Positions 1 through 10,400 are shown, counted from the stretch's first letter. The stretch: 64,000 bases of DNA from CAIWHR01 sp963717695 (GCA_963717695.1 CAVQWR010000007.1:434001-498000), one strand, 5' to 3'. Notes: generated by a model not told the origin, from the sequence alone. Made by a program: numbers and translations.

Positions 1-27
1 CGCATGCTGGAGATGTTTCGCAAATGA
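1..27 (+). CDS. pntA: NAD(P) transhydrogenase alpha subunit, C-terminal end (partial)
   Basis: Only the last eight codons lie in the window (RMLEMFRK, then TGA at 25-27). This tail matches the usual end of the membrane part of the transhydrogenase alpha subunit (pntA, or pntAb when the subunit is split), and pntB follows directly. The pairing makes the call reasonable, although the fragment is too short to prove on its own. The last codons and the stop lie inside the first unit of a 14-bp tandem array. Confidence 0.6.
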   Translation, partial: RMLEMFRK

Positions 28-85
28 GGTTTCGCAAATGAGGTTTCGCAAATGAGGTTTCGCAAATGAGGTTCCGCGAGTGAGG
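16..85 (+). repeat. 14-bp tandem repeat between pntA and pntB
   Basis: Five head-to-tail copies of a 14-bp unit (TTTCGCAAATGAGG) start at 16, 30, 44, 58 and 72. The first four are identical and the fifth reads TTCCGCGAGTGAGG. The first copy contains the end of pntA (Phe-Arg-Lys-stop), so the array multiplies the stop codon and a GAGG Shine-Dalgarno-like core. The unit is not a multiple of three, so each copy shifts frame. The last copy runs into the AGGAAG that probably serves as the pntB ribosome-binding site. Confidence 0.9.
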
Positions 86-96
86 AAGACAAGATC

Positions 97-1512
97 ATGA
101 CCTCCAGCCTTTCGACGGTCTCCTACCTCGGAGCCACCATCCTCTTCATCCTGTGTCTCGGCGGGCTCTCCAACCCGGAGACGTCGCGGCGCGGCAACCT
201 CTACGGCATGATCGGAATGACGATCGCGGTGCTGGCGACCGTGTTCGGCATCCAGGTCACCGCCGCCGGCCTGCCCTACATCGCCGGCGCGATGCTCGTC
301 GGTGCACTGATCGGCCTGTACGCCGCACGCGTCGTGAAGATGACGCAGATGCCCGAGCTTGTGGCGCTGATGCACAGCCTCGTCGGTCTCGCGGCCATGC
401 TGGTCGGCTATGCCAACTTCGTCGATCCGACCGTGTCGGCCGCGATGAGCCCTGCCGAAAAGACGATCCACGAAATCGAGATGTACGTCGGCGTGCTGAT
501 CGGCGCCGTCACCTTCTCCGGCTCCGTGATCGCGTTCGGCAAGCTGTCGGCACGGATCACGGGCAAGCCGGTCCTGCTGCCGGGCCGGCACCTCGTCAAC
601 CTCGCCGGGCTGCTGATCGTCCTCTACTACGGATACGTGTTCATCAACGCCCACGGCGTGCAAGAGGGGCTGACGCCGATGATCGTGATGACCGTCGTCG
701 CGCTGCTCTTCGGCGTCCACATGGTGATGGCGATCGGCGGCGCGGACATGCCGGTCGTCGTGTCGATGCTGAACAGCTACTCGGGCTGGGCTGCGGCGGC
801 CACCGGCTTCATGCTCTCGAACGACCTACTCATCGTGGTCGGCGCGCTGGTCGGCTCGTCCGGTGCGATCCTGTCCTACATCATGTGCAATGCGATGAAC
901 CGCAATTTCCTCAGCGTGATCGCCGGCGGCTTCGGCACCGACAGCGGCGCCCCGGCGGCGGCGGGCGCCGTGCAGCCGGCAGGCGAGGTGAACCCGATCC
1001 TGGCGCCCGAAACCGCCGAATTGCTGCGCGAAGCGAAGAACGTGATCATCGTCCCGGGATACGGCATGGCGGTGGCACAGGCGCAGCACACTGTCTATGA
1101 AATCACGAAGGTGCTGCGCGAAAAGGGCGTCAACGTCCGCTTCGGCATCCATCCGGTGGCCGGTCGCATGCCGGGGCACATGAACGTGCTGCTGGCCGAG
1201 GCGAAGGTGCCCTACGACATCGTGTTCGAGATGGACGAGTTGAACGAGGACTTCCCCGACACGGACGTGGCGATGGTCATCGGCGCCAACGACATCGTCA
1301 ACCCGGCCGCGCAGGAGGACCCGACGAGCCCGATCGCCGGCATGCCCGTGCTCGAGGTCTGGAAGGCGAAGTCGTCGATCGTGATGAAGCGCAGCATGGC
1401 GTCGGGCTACGCCGGCGTCGACAATCCGCTGTTCTACAAGGACAACAACCGGATGCTGTTCGGCGACGCCAAGAAGATGCTCGACGAGGTCCTCGTGGCG
1501 CTCAAGTCCTGA
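97..1512 (+). CDS. pntB: NAD(P) transhydrogenase subunit beta
   Basis: Beta subunit of the proton-translocating nicotinamide nucleotide transhydrogenase in the inner membrane. It couples hydride transfer from NADH to NADP+ with proton entry and so supplies NADPH. The 471-residue length fits the family. The first ~270 residues are a series of hydrophobic helices (domain II). After an Ala/Gly/Pro-rich linker comes the NADP-binding domain III, with its conserved PGYGMAVAQAQ stretch near residue 330, then GRMPGHMNVLLAEA, GANDIVNPAA and a SMASGYAG segment. The ATG at 97 is preceded by AGGAAG. It lies downstream of the pntA end, from which it is separated only by the 14-bp repeat array. Confidence 0.97.
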   Translation: MTSSLSTVSYLGATILFILCLGGLSNPETSRRGNLYGMIGMTIAVLATVFGIQVTAAGLPYIAGAMLVGALIGLYAARVVKMTQMPELVALMHSLVGLAAMLVGYANFVDPTVSAAMSPAEKTIHEIEMYVGVLIGAVTFSGSVIAFGKLSARITGKPVLLPGRHLVNLAGLLIVLYYGYVFINAHGVQEGLTPMIVMTVVALLFGVHMVMAIGGADMPVVVSMLNSYSGWAAAATGFMLSNDLLIVVGALVGSSGAILSYIMCNAMNRNFLSVIAGGFGTDSGAPAAAGAVQPAGEVNPILAPETAELLREAKNVIIVPGYGMAVAQAQHTVYEITKVLREKGVNVRFGIHPVAGRMPGHMNVLLAEAKVPYDIVFEMDELNEDFPDTDVAMVIGANDIVNPAAQEDPTSPIAGMPVLEVWKAKSSIVMKRSMASGYAGVDNPLFYKDNNRMLFGDAKKMLDEVLVALKS

Positions 1513-1725
1513 CGTTCCGTCGGGTATTCTGTCGCGGCGCGGTCCGGGTGGATCCGCGGGCCGCCGCGCCCTGCAGTCGCGGCGTGCGCCGGCAACGCCG
1601 ACGTGATCGCGACACCCGCGCATCGGCATGTGATACAAGTCCGGCCATGATGGTCACTGCTTGCAATCAAGCGCCCGCCGCCACGGCGGCAGCTGGCGTG
1701 CCTCCCCCTGCCTGACAGCGCCGAC

Positions 1726-4700
1726 ATGACTGCCACCGGACTGTCCCGCAAACCCGCGTTCTGGATCGTCTACGCGCTCGTCGCGTGCGCGGCACTCGGC
1801 GTCGCCTGGCGACTCTTTCCCCTCGCCATCCCGATTGTCAATCTCGAAATCCGGATGGACAGGAACGGCGCACTCGACCGGGCGCTGGCGCTCGCGGCCG
1901 AACGTTCGCTCGCGCCGGCGGATGCGAGGAGCGCCGCGCGCTTCACGCAGGACGAGTCGACGCAGAACTACGTCGAGCTCGAAGGCGGCGGCAAGGCGGC
2001 GTTCGCTAAGCTCGTCGAGGGCTCGGTCTATTCGCCTTACGGCTGGGAAGTTCGGCTCTTCAAGCCCGGCGAAGTGAGCGAAGCGTCGCTGCGCTTTCGC
2101 CCGGACGGCGCGAGCGACGGCTTCACCAAGCGCGTCGCCGAGACGTTCGTTCCCGCCGATCCTGCCGGGCTTGCGCTGACGGCGGACGCGGCCCGGCAAA
2201 TCGCCGAAACGCGCGCACGCGACGACTGGGGCGTGGACTTCGCGCCGTATCGTCCGCTCGAGACGACGCAGCAGACGCGCACGACCGGCCGCGTCGACCA
2301 CACGTTCGTCTACGAGCGCACCGACGAGCGCATCGCCGACGCGCACTTCCGACTGCAGCTCGTCGTGTCCGGCAACGAGCTCACGTCGGTCAGGCGCTAC
2401 GTGAACATCCCGGAATCGTTCGAGCGCCGGTATCAGGAGATGCGCTCCGCCAACAATACGATTGCCGGCGCCGCGAGCGTGGCCGCGGGCGTCCTCTACG
2501 GGCTGGGTGGCTGCATCTTCGGCGTGCTGTGGCTCGCGCGGCGGCACTGGCTGCAATGGCGCAGCGCGCGCAACGCCGGCTTTGCCGTCGGCGCGCTGGC
2601 GGGACTCATGGTGCTCGCATCCGCACCGGCCGCGTGGTTCGGCTTCGACACCGCGCAGTCGGTGCAGACCTTCTGGATCCGCGAAGTCGGCGCGGCGCTG
2701 GCCGTCGCGTTTCTCGGCGGAATTGCCCTCGGGCTCGTCTTCATGGCGGCGGAGAGCCTGTCGCGGTATGCGTTCGGCGAGCACCCGCAGCTGTGGCGCG
2801 TGTGGTCGATGGAAGCGGCGCCGACGAAGTCGATCCTCGGCCGCACGCTCGGCGGCTATTTCTTCGTCCCGATCGAGCTCGCGCTGATCGCGGCGTTCTA
2901 CTACGCGACCAACCGCTGGGCCGGCTGGTGGCAGCCCTCCGAGGTGCTCACCGATCCCAACATCCTCAGCAGCGCCGTGCCCGCGCTGACGCCGATCGCG
3001 CAGGCGCTGCAGGCGGGATTCATGGAGGAGTGCCTGTTCCGCGCGGTGCCGATCTCGCTCGCGGCCATCATCGGCGCGCGGTTCGGGAAGCGCGGCCTCG
3101 CGATCGGCATCGCCGTCGTGCTGCAGGCGCTGGTGTTCGGCGCGGCGCACGCGAACTATCCGGGCTTCCCCGCGTATTCGCGGCTGGTCGAGCTCGTCGT
3201 GCCGGCGATGCTCTGGGCGCTCATCTTCCTGCGCTACGGGCTCGTGCCGACGATCCTGCTGCATGCGCTGTTCGACCTCGTGCTGATGTCGATCCCGGTG
3301 TTCCTCGTCGATGCGCCGGGAGCCGATCTCCAGCGCGCGCTGGTCATTGCCGCGGGACTCGTGCCGCTCGCTGTCGTACTCGTGCAGGGTTATCGCGCCG
3401 GCGCGTTCGGCGAGCTCGCGCCGGCGCTTCGCAATGGCGCGTGGCAACCGTCCGAGCGCGTCGACACGCCGGCAGCACCGCTGCTGCCGCAAAGCGTCCC
3501 CGAGCGAGGGTGGGTGCGGCGCTTCCAGCGCGCACTTCCATGGATGGGGATCGCCGGCCTCGCGGTCTGGATCGCCGCGACACCGTTCGGCATCGATACG
3601 CCGCCGCTGGCGATCAGCCGCGATGCCGCGATGACGGCGGCGGACGCGGCGCTCGCCGCGCGCGGGGTGACGCTCGGCCCGGAGTGGCAGCGCATGGCGA
3701 CGACGCGCCTGGTGCGCGACGAACCGTCGCTCTGGCAGGCCCACAAGTTCGTGTGGCGCGAGGCGGGCCCGGACGCCTACGCGAGGCTGATCGGCAACAC
3801 GCTCGCCCCACCGCTCTGGGACGTGCGCTATGCAAAATTCAGCGGCGATGTCGCCGAGCGCGCCGAGGAGTGGCGCGTCAGCATCGACGGGCGCGGTGGC
3901 GTCCGTCAGGTGCGGCATCGACTTCCCGAGGCGCGCCCCGGGGCCTCGCTCACTCGCGACGACGCGCTGGCGCTCGCGCAGCGCGCGCTTGTGCGGGAGC
4001 TCGCGCAGAATCCTGCCGCATTGAAGCTCGTCGGCGCCAACGAGAAGGCGCAGCCGGCGCGCGTCGACTGGTCGTTCACGTTCGCCGACCCGCGGATCGA
4101 CGCCGGCAAGGGTGCCGAAGCCCGCGCGGTGGTGGCTTTGGGTGGCGACGAGGTCACGAGCTACGGTCGCTACGTCGAGGTGCCCGAGATCTGGCAGCGC
4201 ACCGAGCGCGAGCGCGATGGCCGGCTTTCGTTCGTCAAGATGTCGATCGCGGCGGCCGTCGCCATCGCGGCGCTGGCGGCGCTCGTGATGGCGATCTTCA
4301 ACTGGACCCATCGCCGCTGCGACCGTCATGCGCTGATGATCGTGGCGTCGATCGCGTTCGTGCTGATGCTGATCGGCTACGCCAACGCCTGGCCGACGCT
4401 CGCCATGGGACTCGACACCACGGAGCCGGTGGCGTCCCAGATCGGCTTGAGCGCGGCCGGCATGCTGCTCGGCGCGGCGATCGCCGCGCTGCTGTTCGGA
4501 TTGCTGGCCGGCGTCGGCGCGTGGGCGAGCGAGCGCCAGCCGCCGCACCGGCTCGAAGGAGATCGCGCGCCGTGGATGCTGGGCGTGGCCGCGGCGCTCG
4601 TCGCGGCCGGTGTCGGCGCCGCGCTCGGCGGTCTCGCGCCGGCAACCGTGCCGCGGTGGCCATCCTATCCGTTCGAGGCGCTGGCGTTTCCGGCACTCGG

Positions 4701-5139
4701 CGCCGCCGCGAGCGGTGCGCAGCTCGTTGCGACCGCAGGGGTGGGACTCTTCTTCATGTACTGGCTCGAGCGCGTCACGGGCGAATGGCGGCGGCACGGC
4801 TGGCTCGCGATGGTGGTGCTGGTCGCCGTCGTGACGATCGTGTCGGTGGTCGACGCGCCGGACATGCTTGGAGCTGCCGTCGGTGGGATTGCGACCGGCA
4901 TCGCGGCGGCGGCGATCGTCTTCGGGCTCCTGCGCTTCGACTACCGCGCGGTGCCCGCGTACATGGCGACCGGCATCGTGCTGCATGCCGTCGCGGCGGC
5001 GATCCGAAGCGGCGCCGACGGTGCCTACCTTCGTTTCGCGATCGACGCCGCGGTCACCGTCGCCGCGACGTGGGCAGTGACGCGCTACCTCACTCGCGCC
5101 CGCGAACGCATGGCGGCCGCGGCTGCGCTCGGTGCCTGA
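1726..5139 (+). CDS. Large CPBP-family intramembrane metalloprotease with duplicated extra-membrane domain
   Basis: A 1137-residue membrane protein with the three CPBP (CAAX-protease/bacteriocin-processing) motifs: EECLFR at 434-439, FGAAH ending at His475 and LHALFD with His513. These are the expected metal ligands and catalytic residues of an intramembrane endopeptidase. Most CPBP proteins have 200-300 residues. Here an N-terminal helix (about 8-28) is followed by a soluble region (about 40-240), the membrane/CPBP block (about 245-560), a second soluble region (about 620-840) and another block of roughly eight helices. The two soluble regions look like diverged copies: both end with a tract of the type TS-x-x-RYV-x-(I/V)-PE followed by an Arg-rich segment. 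The substrate is unknown. It stands alone, 213 bp after pntB. Confidence 0.85.
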   Translation: MTATGLSRKPAFWIVYALVACAALGVAWRLFPLAIPIVNLEIRMDRNGALDRALALAAERSLAPADARSAARFTQDESTQNYVELEGGGKAAFAKLVEGSVYSPYGWEVRLFKPGEVSEASLRFRPDGASDGFTKRVAETFVPADPAGLALTADAARQIAETRARDDWGVDFAPYRPLETTQQTRTTGRVDHTFVYERTDERIADAHFRLQLVVSGNELTSVRRYVNIPESFERRYQEMRSANNTIAGAASVAAGVLYGLGGCIFGVLWLARRHWLQWRSARNAGFAVGALAGLMVLASAPAAWFGFDTAQSVQTFWIREVGAALAVAFLGGIALGLVFMAAESLSRYAFGEHPQLWRVWSMEAAPTKSILGRTLGGYFFVPIELALIAAFYYATNRWAGWWQPSEVLTDPNILSSAVPALTPIAQALQAGFMEECLFRAVPISLAAIIGARFGKRGLAIGIAVVLQALVFGAAHANYPGFPAYSRLVELVVPAMLWALIFLRYGLVPTILLHALFDLVLMSIPVFLVDAPGADLQRALVIAAGLVPLAVVLVQGYRAGAFGELAPALRNGAWQPSERVDTPAAPLLPQSVPERGWVRRFQRALPWMGIAGLAVWIAATPFGIDTPPLAISRDAAMTAADAALAARGVTLGPEWQRMATTRLVRDEPSLWQAHKFVWREAGPDAYARLIGNTLAPPLWDVRYAKFSGDVAERAEEWRVSIDGRGGVRQVRHRLPEARPGASLTRDDALALAQRALVRELAQNPAALKLVGANEKAQPARVDWSFTFADPRIDAGKGAEARAVVALGGDEVTSYGRYVEVPEIWQRTERERDGRLSFVKMSIAAAVAIAALAALVMAIFNWTHRRCDRHALMIVASIAFVLMLIGYANAWPTLAMGLDTTEPVASQIGLSAAGMLLGAAIAALLFGLLAGVGAWASERQPPHRLEGDRAPWMLGVAAALVAAGVGAALGGLAPATVPRWPSYPFEALAFPALGAAASGAQLVATAGVGLFFMYWLERVTGEWRRHGWLAMVVLVAVVTIVSVVDAPDMLGAAVGGIATGIAAAAIVFGLLRFDYRAVPAYMATGIVLHAVAAAIRSGADGAYLRFAIDAAVTVAATWAVTRYLTRARERMAAAAALGA

Positions 5140-5176
5140 CACTGCCGCTTCGGGAGGGATGTCGCGGCGGTCCCGA

Positions 5177-5698
5177 TCAGTCGCCGGTGTTGCCGGGATC
5201 GAGCCGCGCGATCATCAGGTGAAATGAGTTGCGCAGCCCCGCCTTCGCGAATCCGCAGCGCTCGTACATGCGGATCGCGGGATTCTCCGGATGCACGGTG
5301 AGGGATACCTGACGATATCCCGCCGCACGCGCCGCCGCGAGCGCGGCCTTCAGCAGCGGCTCACCGATTCCCTGGCGCTGGTGCCCGGGAAAAAGCGCAA
5401 TGCCGAGCTGCGGCGTGGCGTCGTCGACGTAGCCCAGGCCCTGACCGTTTTTCACGAGACGCATCCAGCAGGCACCGATCGGCGCTCCGCCCGGCGACGC
5501 CTGCGCGACGACGCCGACATCCGTCGGCGCGCCCCAGTTCTCCGCGTAGATCCGAACATGCGGACTTTGCAGGATCTCGCGCGGGCGCAACGGCGCCGGC
5601 GGCGGATCCCACAGCGCGACGTGGAGCAGCTCCCAAAGAAGCGCCTGGTCCGCGGCGACGAGCGGGCGGAACGTCACGGCGCCGTCGTTCTCGCGCAC
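5177..5698 (-). CDS. GNAT family N-acetyltransferase
   Basis: A 173-residue single-domain acetyltransferase of the GNAT fold. The acetyl-CoA pyrophosphate loop is recognisable as GHQRQGIGEPLL (about residues 107-118), and a C-terminal segment with PENPAIRMYERCGF carries the usual late beta-strand/helix of the family. The substrate cannot be inferred. The ORF begins with GTG at 5698, four bases after the stop of the ABC substrate-binding gene upstream on the same strand, so the two are probably co-transcribed. Confidence 0.85.
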   Translation of the reverse strand: MRENDGAVTFRPLVAADQALLWELLHVALWDPPPAPLRPREILQSPHVRIYAENWGAPTDVGVVAQASPGGAPIGACWMRLVKNGQGLGYVDDATPQLGIALFPGHQRQGIGEPLLKAALAAARAAGYRQVSLTVHPENPAIRMYERCGFAKAGLRNSFHLMIARLDPGNTGD

Positions 5699-5702
5699 TG
5701 CG

Positions 5703-7289
5703 CTACTGGATCTTCACCCAGTAGGGAATGACGTTGTTGTCGGCGCGGTGCACGGCCGTGACGTTCGAGCGCACCGCCCACGGGATCATCTGCCGGTGCA
5801 GCGGCAGATGGTTGATCTCGGCGGCCTGCGCCGCGAGCGCCGCGTGGATCTCGTCGAGGCGCTGCGCTGCATTCATGTCGACCTTGATCTTCGCGATCAG
5901 CTCGTCCTGCTTCGGGTTCGTGTAGCGGCCGTAGTTGTAGTCGCCGTCGCCCTTGCCGTTGTAGGTGGCCAGCACCGGCTGCAGGATGAAGATCGCGTCG
6001 ATCGTCGCGCCGCCCCAGCCTAGCATGTACATGCTGGTGTCGAGCTTCTCGATCTTGGGGAAGAAGTTCGCGCGCGGCATCGCGTTCACTCGCGTCACGA
6101 CGCCGATCTGCGCCCACATCGCGGCCAGCGCCTGACAGATCTTCTCGTCGTTGACGTAGCGGTTGTTCGGGCAGTCGAGCGTGACCTCGAACCCGTTCGG
6201 ATAGCCCGCTTCCGTCAGCAGCGCCTTCGCGTGCGCCTTGTCATAAGGCAGCCGCTTCTCGAGCTCGGGCGTGGTCTGTATCGGCGAGGGCAGCATCACG
6301 CCGGTGGGCTGCGCGAGGCCGCGCATCGTGTTCTTCTTTATCGCCTCGATGTCGATCGCCTCGTAGAGCGCCTGGCGCACGCGCTTGTCCTTGAACGGAT
6401 TCCTTCCTTTGATGTTGGAGTAGAGGAGCTCGTCGCGCCCCTGGTCCATCGCGATGAACACGACGCGATTCTCGATGCCTTCGAGGATCTTGATGCCCGG
6501 CGTCTGCGTGAGCCGCGGCACGTCCTGCGGCGGCGGGTCGTTGACGAGATCGACCTCGCCGGAGATGAGCGCGGCGACGCGCGTCGCGTCCGAGACGATC
6601 GGCGTGTAGACGACCTCGTCGGCGTTGCCTTCGAACTGGCCTTCCTTGAGACCCCACCAGTTCGGGTTCTTGACGAGCACGGTCTTGATGTCGGGCTCGC
6701 GCGCCTTCAGCATGTAGGGACCCGTGCCGTTCGCCTGATGCGCGGTGATCATGTCCTCCTTCTGCGTGTAGTTCTGCGGCTTCGTCGCGCGGTTCTTCTC
6801 GCACCACGACTTCGACATGATGTTGATCAGCGCCACGTGGCTCAACTCGATGGGGTTCGGCCCGTTGGTCGTGAACTCGACGGTCAGGTCGTCGATCTTC
6901 TTCGGGATGCCGGACGCGTTCGCGTAGACACGCAGCTGCGAGGTCTCGGAGCGCGCGCGCTCGAAGCTGAACACGACGTCGTCGGCGGTGAACGGCGTGC
7001 CGTCGTGGAACTTGACGCCGGGGCGCAGCTTGAACCGCCACGTGGTCGGGCCGACCTGCGTCCACGACGTCGCGAGCGCGGGGACGAGATCGAGCTTCTT
7101 GTCGCGCACCAGCAGGAACTCGTAGACCAGCGCGTTGATGTTGTTGGTGAGGTTCTCGTTCTGCGCGTGCGGATCGGTCGTCTGCATGTCGCCGCGGCCC
7201 GCCCAGCGCAGCGTCTTCGCGTCGGCGCAGGTGAGTGCCAGCGTGCAGGCCGCGACGAGGGCGGCGGCAAATAGGATCGTGCGTTTCAT
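5703..7289 (-). CDS. ABC transporter substrate-binding protein, family 5 (peptide/nickel type)
   Basis: Periplasmic solute-binding protein of the DppA/OppA family (SBP_bac_5), 528 residues. A signal peptide (MKRTILFAAALVAACTLALT, cleavage after an Ala near residue 23) is followed by the family's hallmarks: the early DPHAQNENLTNN tract, SWTQVGPTTWRFKLRPGVKF with HDGTPFTADDVVFSF, and the late hinge segment with NPFKDKRVRQALYEAID. The ATG at 7289 is preceded by GGGAGG at a good distance; an upstream extension of the frame has no such support. No permease or ATPase gene lies next to it, so it is an orphan binding protein whose ligand (peptide, opine or glutathione-like) is not deducible. Confidence 0.92.
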   Translation of the reverse strand: MKRTILFAAALVAACTLALTCADAKTLRWAGRGDMQTTDPHAQNENLTNNINALVYEFLLVRDKKLDLVPALATSWTQVGPTTWRFKLRPGVKFHDGTPFTADDVVFSFERARSETSQLRVYANASGIPKKIDDLTVEFTTNGPNPIELSHVALINIMSKSWCEKNRATKPQNYTQKEDMITAHQANGTGPYMLKAREPDIKTVLVKNPNWWGLKEGQFEGNADEVVYTPIVSDATRVAALISGEVDLVNDPPPQDVPRLTQTPGIKILEGIENRVVFIAMDQGRDELLYSNIKGRNPFKDKRVRQALYEAIDIEAIKKNTMRGLAQPTGVMLPSPIQTTPELEKRLPYDKAHAKALLTEAGYPNGFEVTLDCPNNRYVNDEKICQALAAMWAQIGVVTRVNAMPRANFFPKIEKLDTSMYMLGWGGATIDAIFILQPVLATYNGKGDGDYNYGRYTNPKQDELIAKIKVDMNAAQRLDEIHAALAAQAAEINHLPLHRQMIPWAVRSNVTAVHRADNNVIPYWVKIQ

Positions 7290-7455
7290 GCGTCCTCCCG
7301 GATGTCTGGCGCGCCGTTGCAGGGCGCGCGGCGGTTCGGCTGGCGAGATCATAACGCCCCGGCGCGCCGCGGGGAGTAGAATCCGCGCCGCCGGCACCGC
7401 GACGTCGCACCGGCGCGAGAGCTGCCCTCCCGCCGTGCCCCCACGAGCCCCCCGC

Positions 7456-10400
7456 ATGCCGAATCCTCCGTCCGCCGCGCGCCTCGCGGCCGAACTCGAC
7501 GACGCGCTCGTCGCCGATGCGATTCCGCTTGCCGCGCGGATCGAGCGCGCGCGGGGGAGCCGTGCCGGCGCCGCCGAGTGGGAGCGGATCGCCGCGGCGA
7601 TCGCACGTTCGCGCGAAAAGCGGGGACAGCGCGGCGCCCGGCGCCCGGTCATTGGCTATCCGCCCGAGTTGCCGGTCGCACAGCGGTCCGACGAGATCGC
7701 CGCTGCGATCCGCGCGCACCAGGTCGTGATCGTCTGCGGCGCAACCGGCTCCGGCAAGACGACGCAGCTGCCGAAGATCTGCCTCGCCATCGGCCGCGGC
7801 GAGCGCGGCCTCATCGGCCACACGCAGCCGCGCCGGATCGCCGCGCGCGCCGTCGCGACGCGCATCGCCGCCGAGCTCGGCACGCCGCTGGGCGAGACGG
7901 TCGGCTACAAGGTGCGATTCACCGATCACACGCGCCCCGATGCGTTCATCAAGCTGATGACCGACGGCATCCTGCTCGCGGAGACGCAGGGCGATCGCCT
8001 GCTCGCCGCCTACGACACGCTGATCATCGACGAGGCGCACGAGCGCAGCCTCAACATCGACTTCCTGCTGGGCTTCCTGAAGCAGCTGCTGCCGCGGCGG
8101 CCCGACCTCAAGGTGATCATCACCTCGGCCACGCTCGACGCCGAGCGCTTCGCGCGCCATTTCGGAACTGGAGCAATGCGCCGGCGCCGGTGATCGAGGT
8201 CTCGGGCCGGGTGTATCCCGTCGAGATCCGCTACCGTCCGCTCAAGTCGGACGAGGCCGAGGCGGACGACGAGGAGGAGCTCGAGGACGCGATCGTCGCC
8301 GCGGCCGAGGATCTGTGGCGCGAGGGGCCGGGCGACATCCTGGTCTTCCTGCCGGGCGAGCGGGAGATCCGCGAGACGGGCGAGCTCCTGCGCAAGGAGC
8401 TCGCGCGGCGGCCGTATGCCGGCGCGGTCGAGATCCTGCCGCTCTACGCGCGGCTCGGCGTCCCCGAGCAGCAGCGCGTGTTCGCGCCGTCGCGCGGGCG
8501 ACGGATCGTACTCGCAACCAACGTCGCCGAGACCTCGCTCACCGTGCCGGGCATACGCTATGTGATCGATGCAGGGCTCGCCCGCGTCAAGCGCTACTCG
8601 CTGCGCAACAAGACGACGCTGCTCGCGATCGAGCGCGTGTCGCAGGCGGCCGCGAACCAGCGCGCCGGCCGCTGCGGCCGTGTCGCCGACGGCATCTGCG
8701 TGCGGCTCTACAGCGAGACGGATTTCGCCGCGCGGCCGCAGTACACCGATCCCGAGATCCAGCGCAGCTCGCTCGCGGCGGTGATCCTGCGAATGGCGTC
8801 GCTGCGCCTCGGCGCGGTCGACGCCTTTCCGTTCGTCGAGCCGCCGTCGCCGCGCGCGATCACCGATGGCTACCAGCTGCTGCAGGAGCTCGGGGCCGTC
8901 GACGCGGAACGCGCGCTGACGAAGACGGGACAGGAGCTCGCGCGATTGCCGGTCGATCCGCGCGTGGGACGCATGATCGTCGCGGCGCGCGAGCGCGACT
9001 GCCTCGCCGAGGTGCTGGTGATCGCGAGCGCGCTGTCGGTGCCCGACCCGCGCGACCGGCCGCTCGACAAGCAGCAGAAGGCGGACGAGGCACACCGACT
9101 GTTCCGCGACGAGCGCTCCGACTTCCTGTCGCTGATCGCGCTGTGGGAGTTCTTCGGCGAGCGGCTCGCGGAAAAGCTCTCCCACCGCCGCGTGGTCGAG
9201 GCGTGCCGCGCGCAGTTCGTGTCGTTCCTGCGCCTCACCGAATGGCGCGAGGTGCACGCGCAGCTCACGCACGAGCTGACCGAGCTCGGCTGGAAATGGC
9301 AAACGCACCTTCCCGAAGCGATCGATGCGGCGCGCTATCGCTCGATCCACGAGGCGCTCGCCACGGGACTTCTCGGCAACATCGGCAACAAGGACGCCGA
9401 GGGCGACGCGTATCTCGGCGCGCGCGGAATCCGCTTCCACCTGCATCCGGGGTCGGGCCTCGCGAAGAAGGGGCCGAAATGGGTCCTCGCGGCCGAGCTG
9501 GTCGAGACGTCGCGGCTCTACGCGCGCTGCGCGGCGAAGGTCGAGCCCGAATGGATCGAGGCCGTCGCCGGGGATCTCGTCACGCGCGATTACTTCGAGC
9601 CGAAATGGGACGCGGACCGCGGCGAGGTCGTCGCCAGCGAGCGCGTCGCGCTCTACGGTCTCACGCTCGTGCCGCGCCGCCGCGTGTCGTACGGTCGCGT
9701 CGATCCCGCGACCGCGCGCGAGGTCTTCATCCGCGAGGCCCTGGTTCCCGGCGAGCTTGCGAGCAAGGGGGCCTTCCTCGAGCACAACCGCCGCCTCATC
9801 GCGGATGTCGCCGAGCTCGAGCACAAGGCGCGCCGGCAGGACGTGCTGGTCGACGACGAGACCATCGCCGCGTTCTACGCCGAGCGCATCCCGGCGGGGA
9901 TTCACTCGCTGGCGTCGTTCGAGCGTTGGCGTGCCGGGGCGGAGGCGACCGATCCGCACGTGCTCCTGCTCACCCGCGAGGCGCTGATGCGCCACGCGGC
10001 GGCGCACGTCACCGAGGAGCTCTTTCCGGAAACGATGGCAATGGCAGGCGCCACGCTGCCGCTCGCCTATCGCTTCGCCCCCGGACATCCGGAGGACGGC
10101 CTGACATTGACGGTGCCGCTTGCGCTCCTCAACCAGGTCGACGTCGCGCGCGCGAGCTGGCTCGTGCCGGGCATGATCCGGGAGAAGGTCACGTTCCTGC
10201 TGAAGGCCCTGCCGAAGGCGTGGCGCAATCGGGTGACGCCGCTGCCGCCGGCCGTCACCGCATTCCTCGAAGCCACGCCCGCAGGCGCGGCGCCGCTCGA
10301 GGCCGCGCTGCGCGGCTGGCTGCGCGAGACGCTGCGCGATGCGCCGGAGGCGGGCGTGTGGGATGCCGTCGCGCTGCCGCCGCATCTCCAGATGAATTTT

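Noticed and set aside
16..85. Possible CRISPR-like or phage attachment repeat
   Set aside because: A simple 14-bp tandem array without spacers; it begins within the pntA end and has no integrase nearby.
1654..5142. A 1162-residue minus-strand ORF opposite the CPBP gene
   Set aside because: It is Arg/Asp/His-rich with no domain and mirrors the high-GC third-codon bias of the real gene on the plus strand.
5140..5176. Sequence after the CPBP gene vaguely like the 74-bp repeat unit
   Set aside because: Only a short GC-rich resemblance; too weak to call a dispersed copy.
2529..5222. Alternative plus-frame ORF of 897 residues inside the CPBP gene
   Set aside because: An Arg/Ala-rich out-of-frame reading of a real gene without family features.
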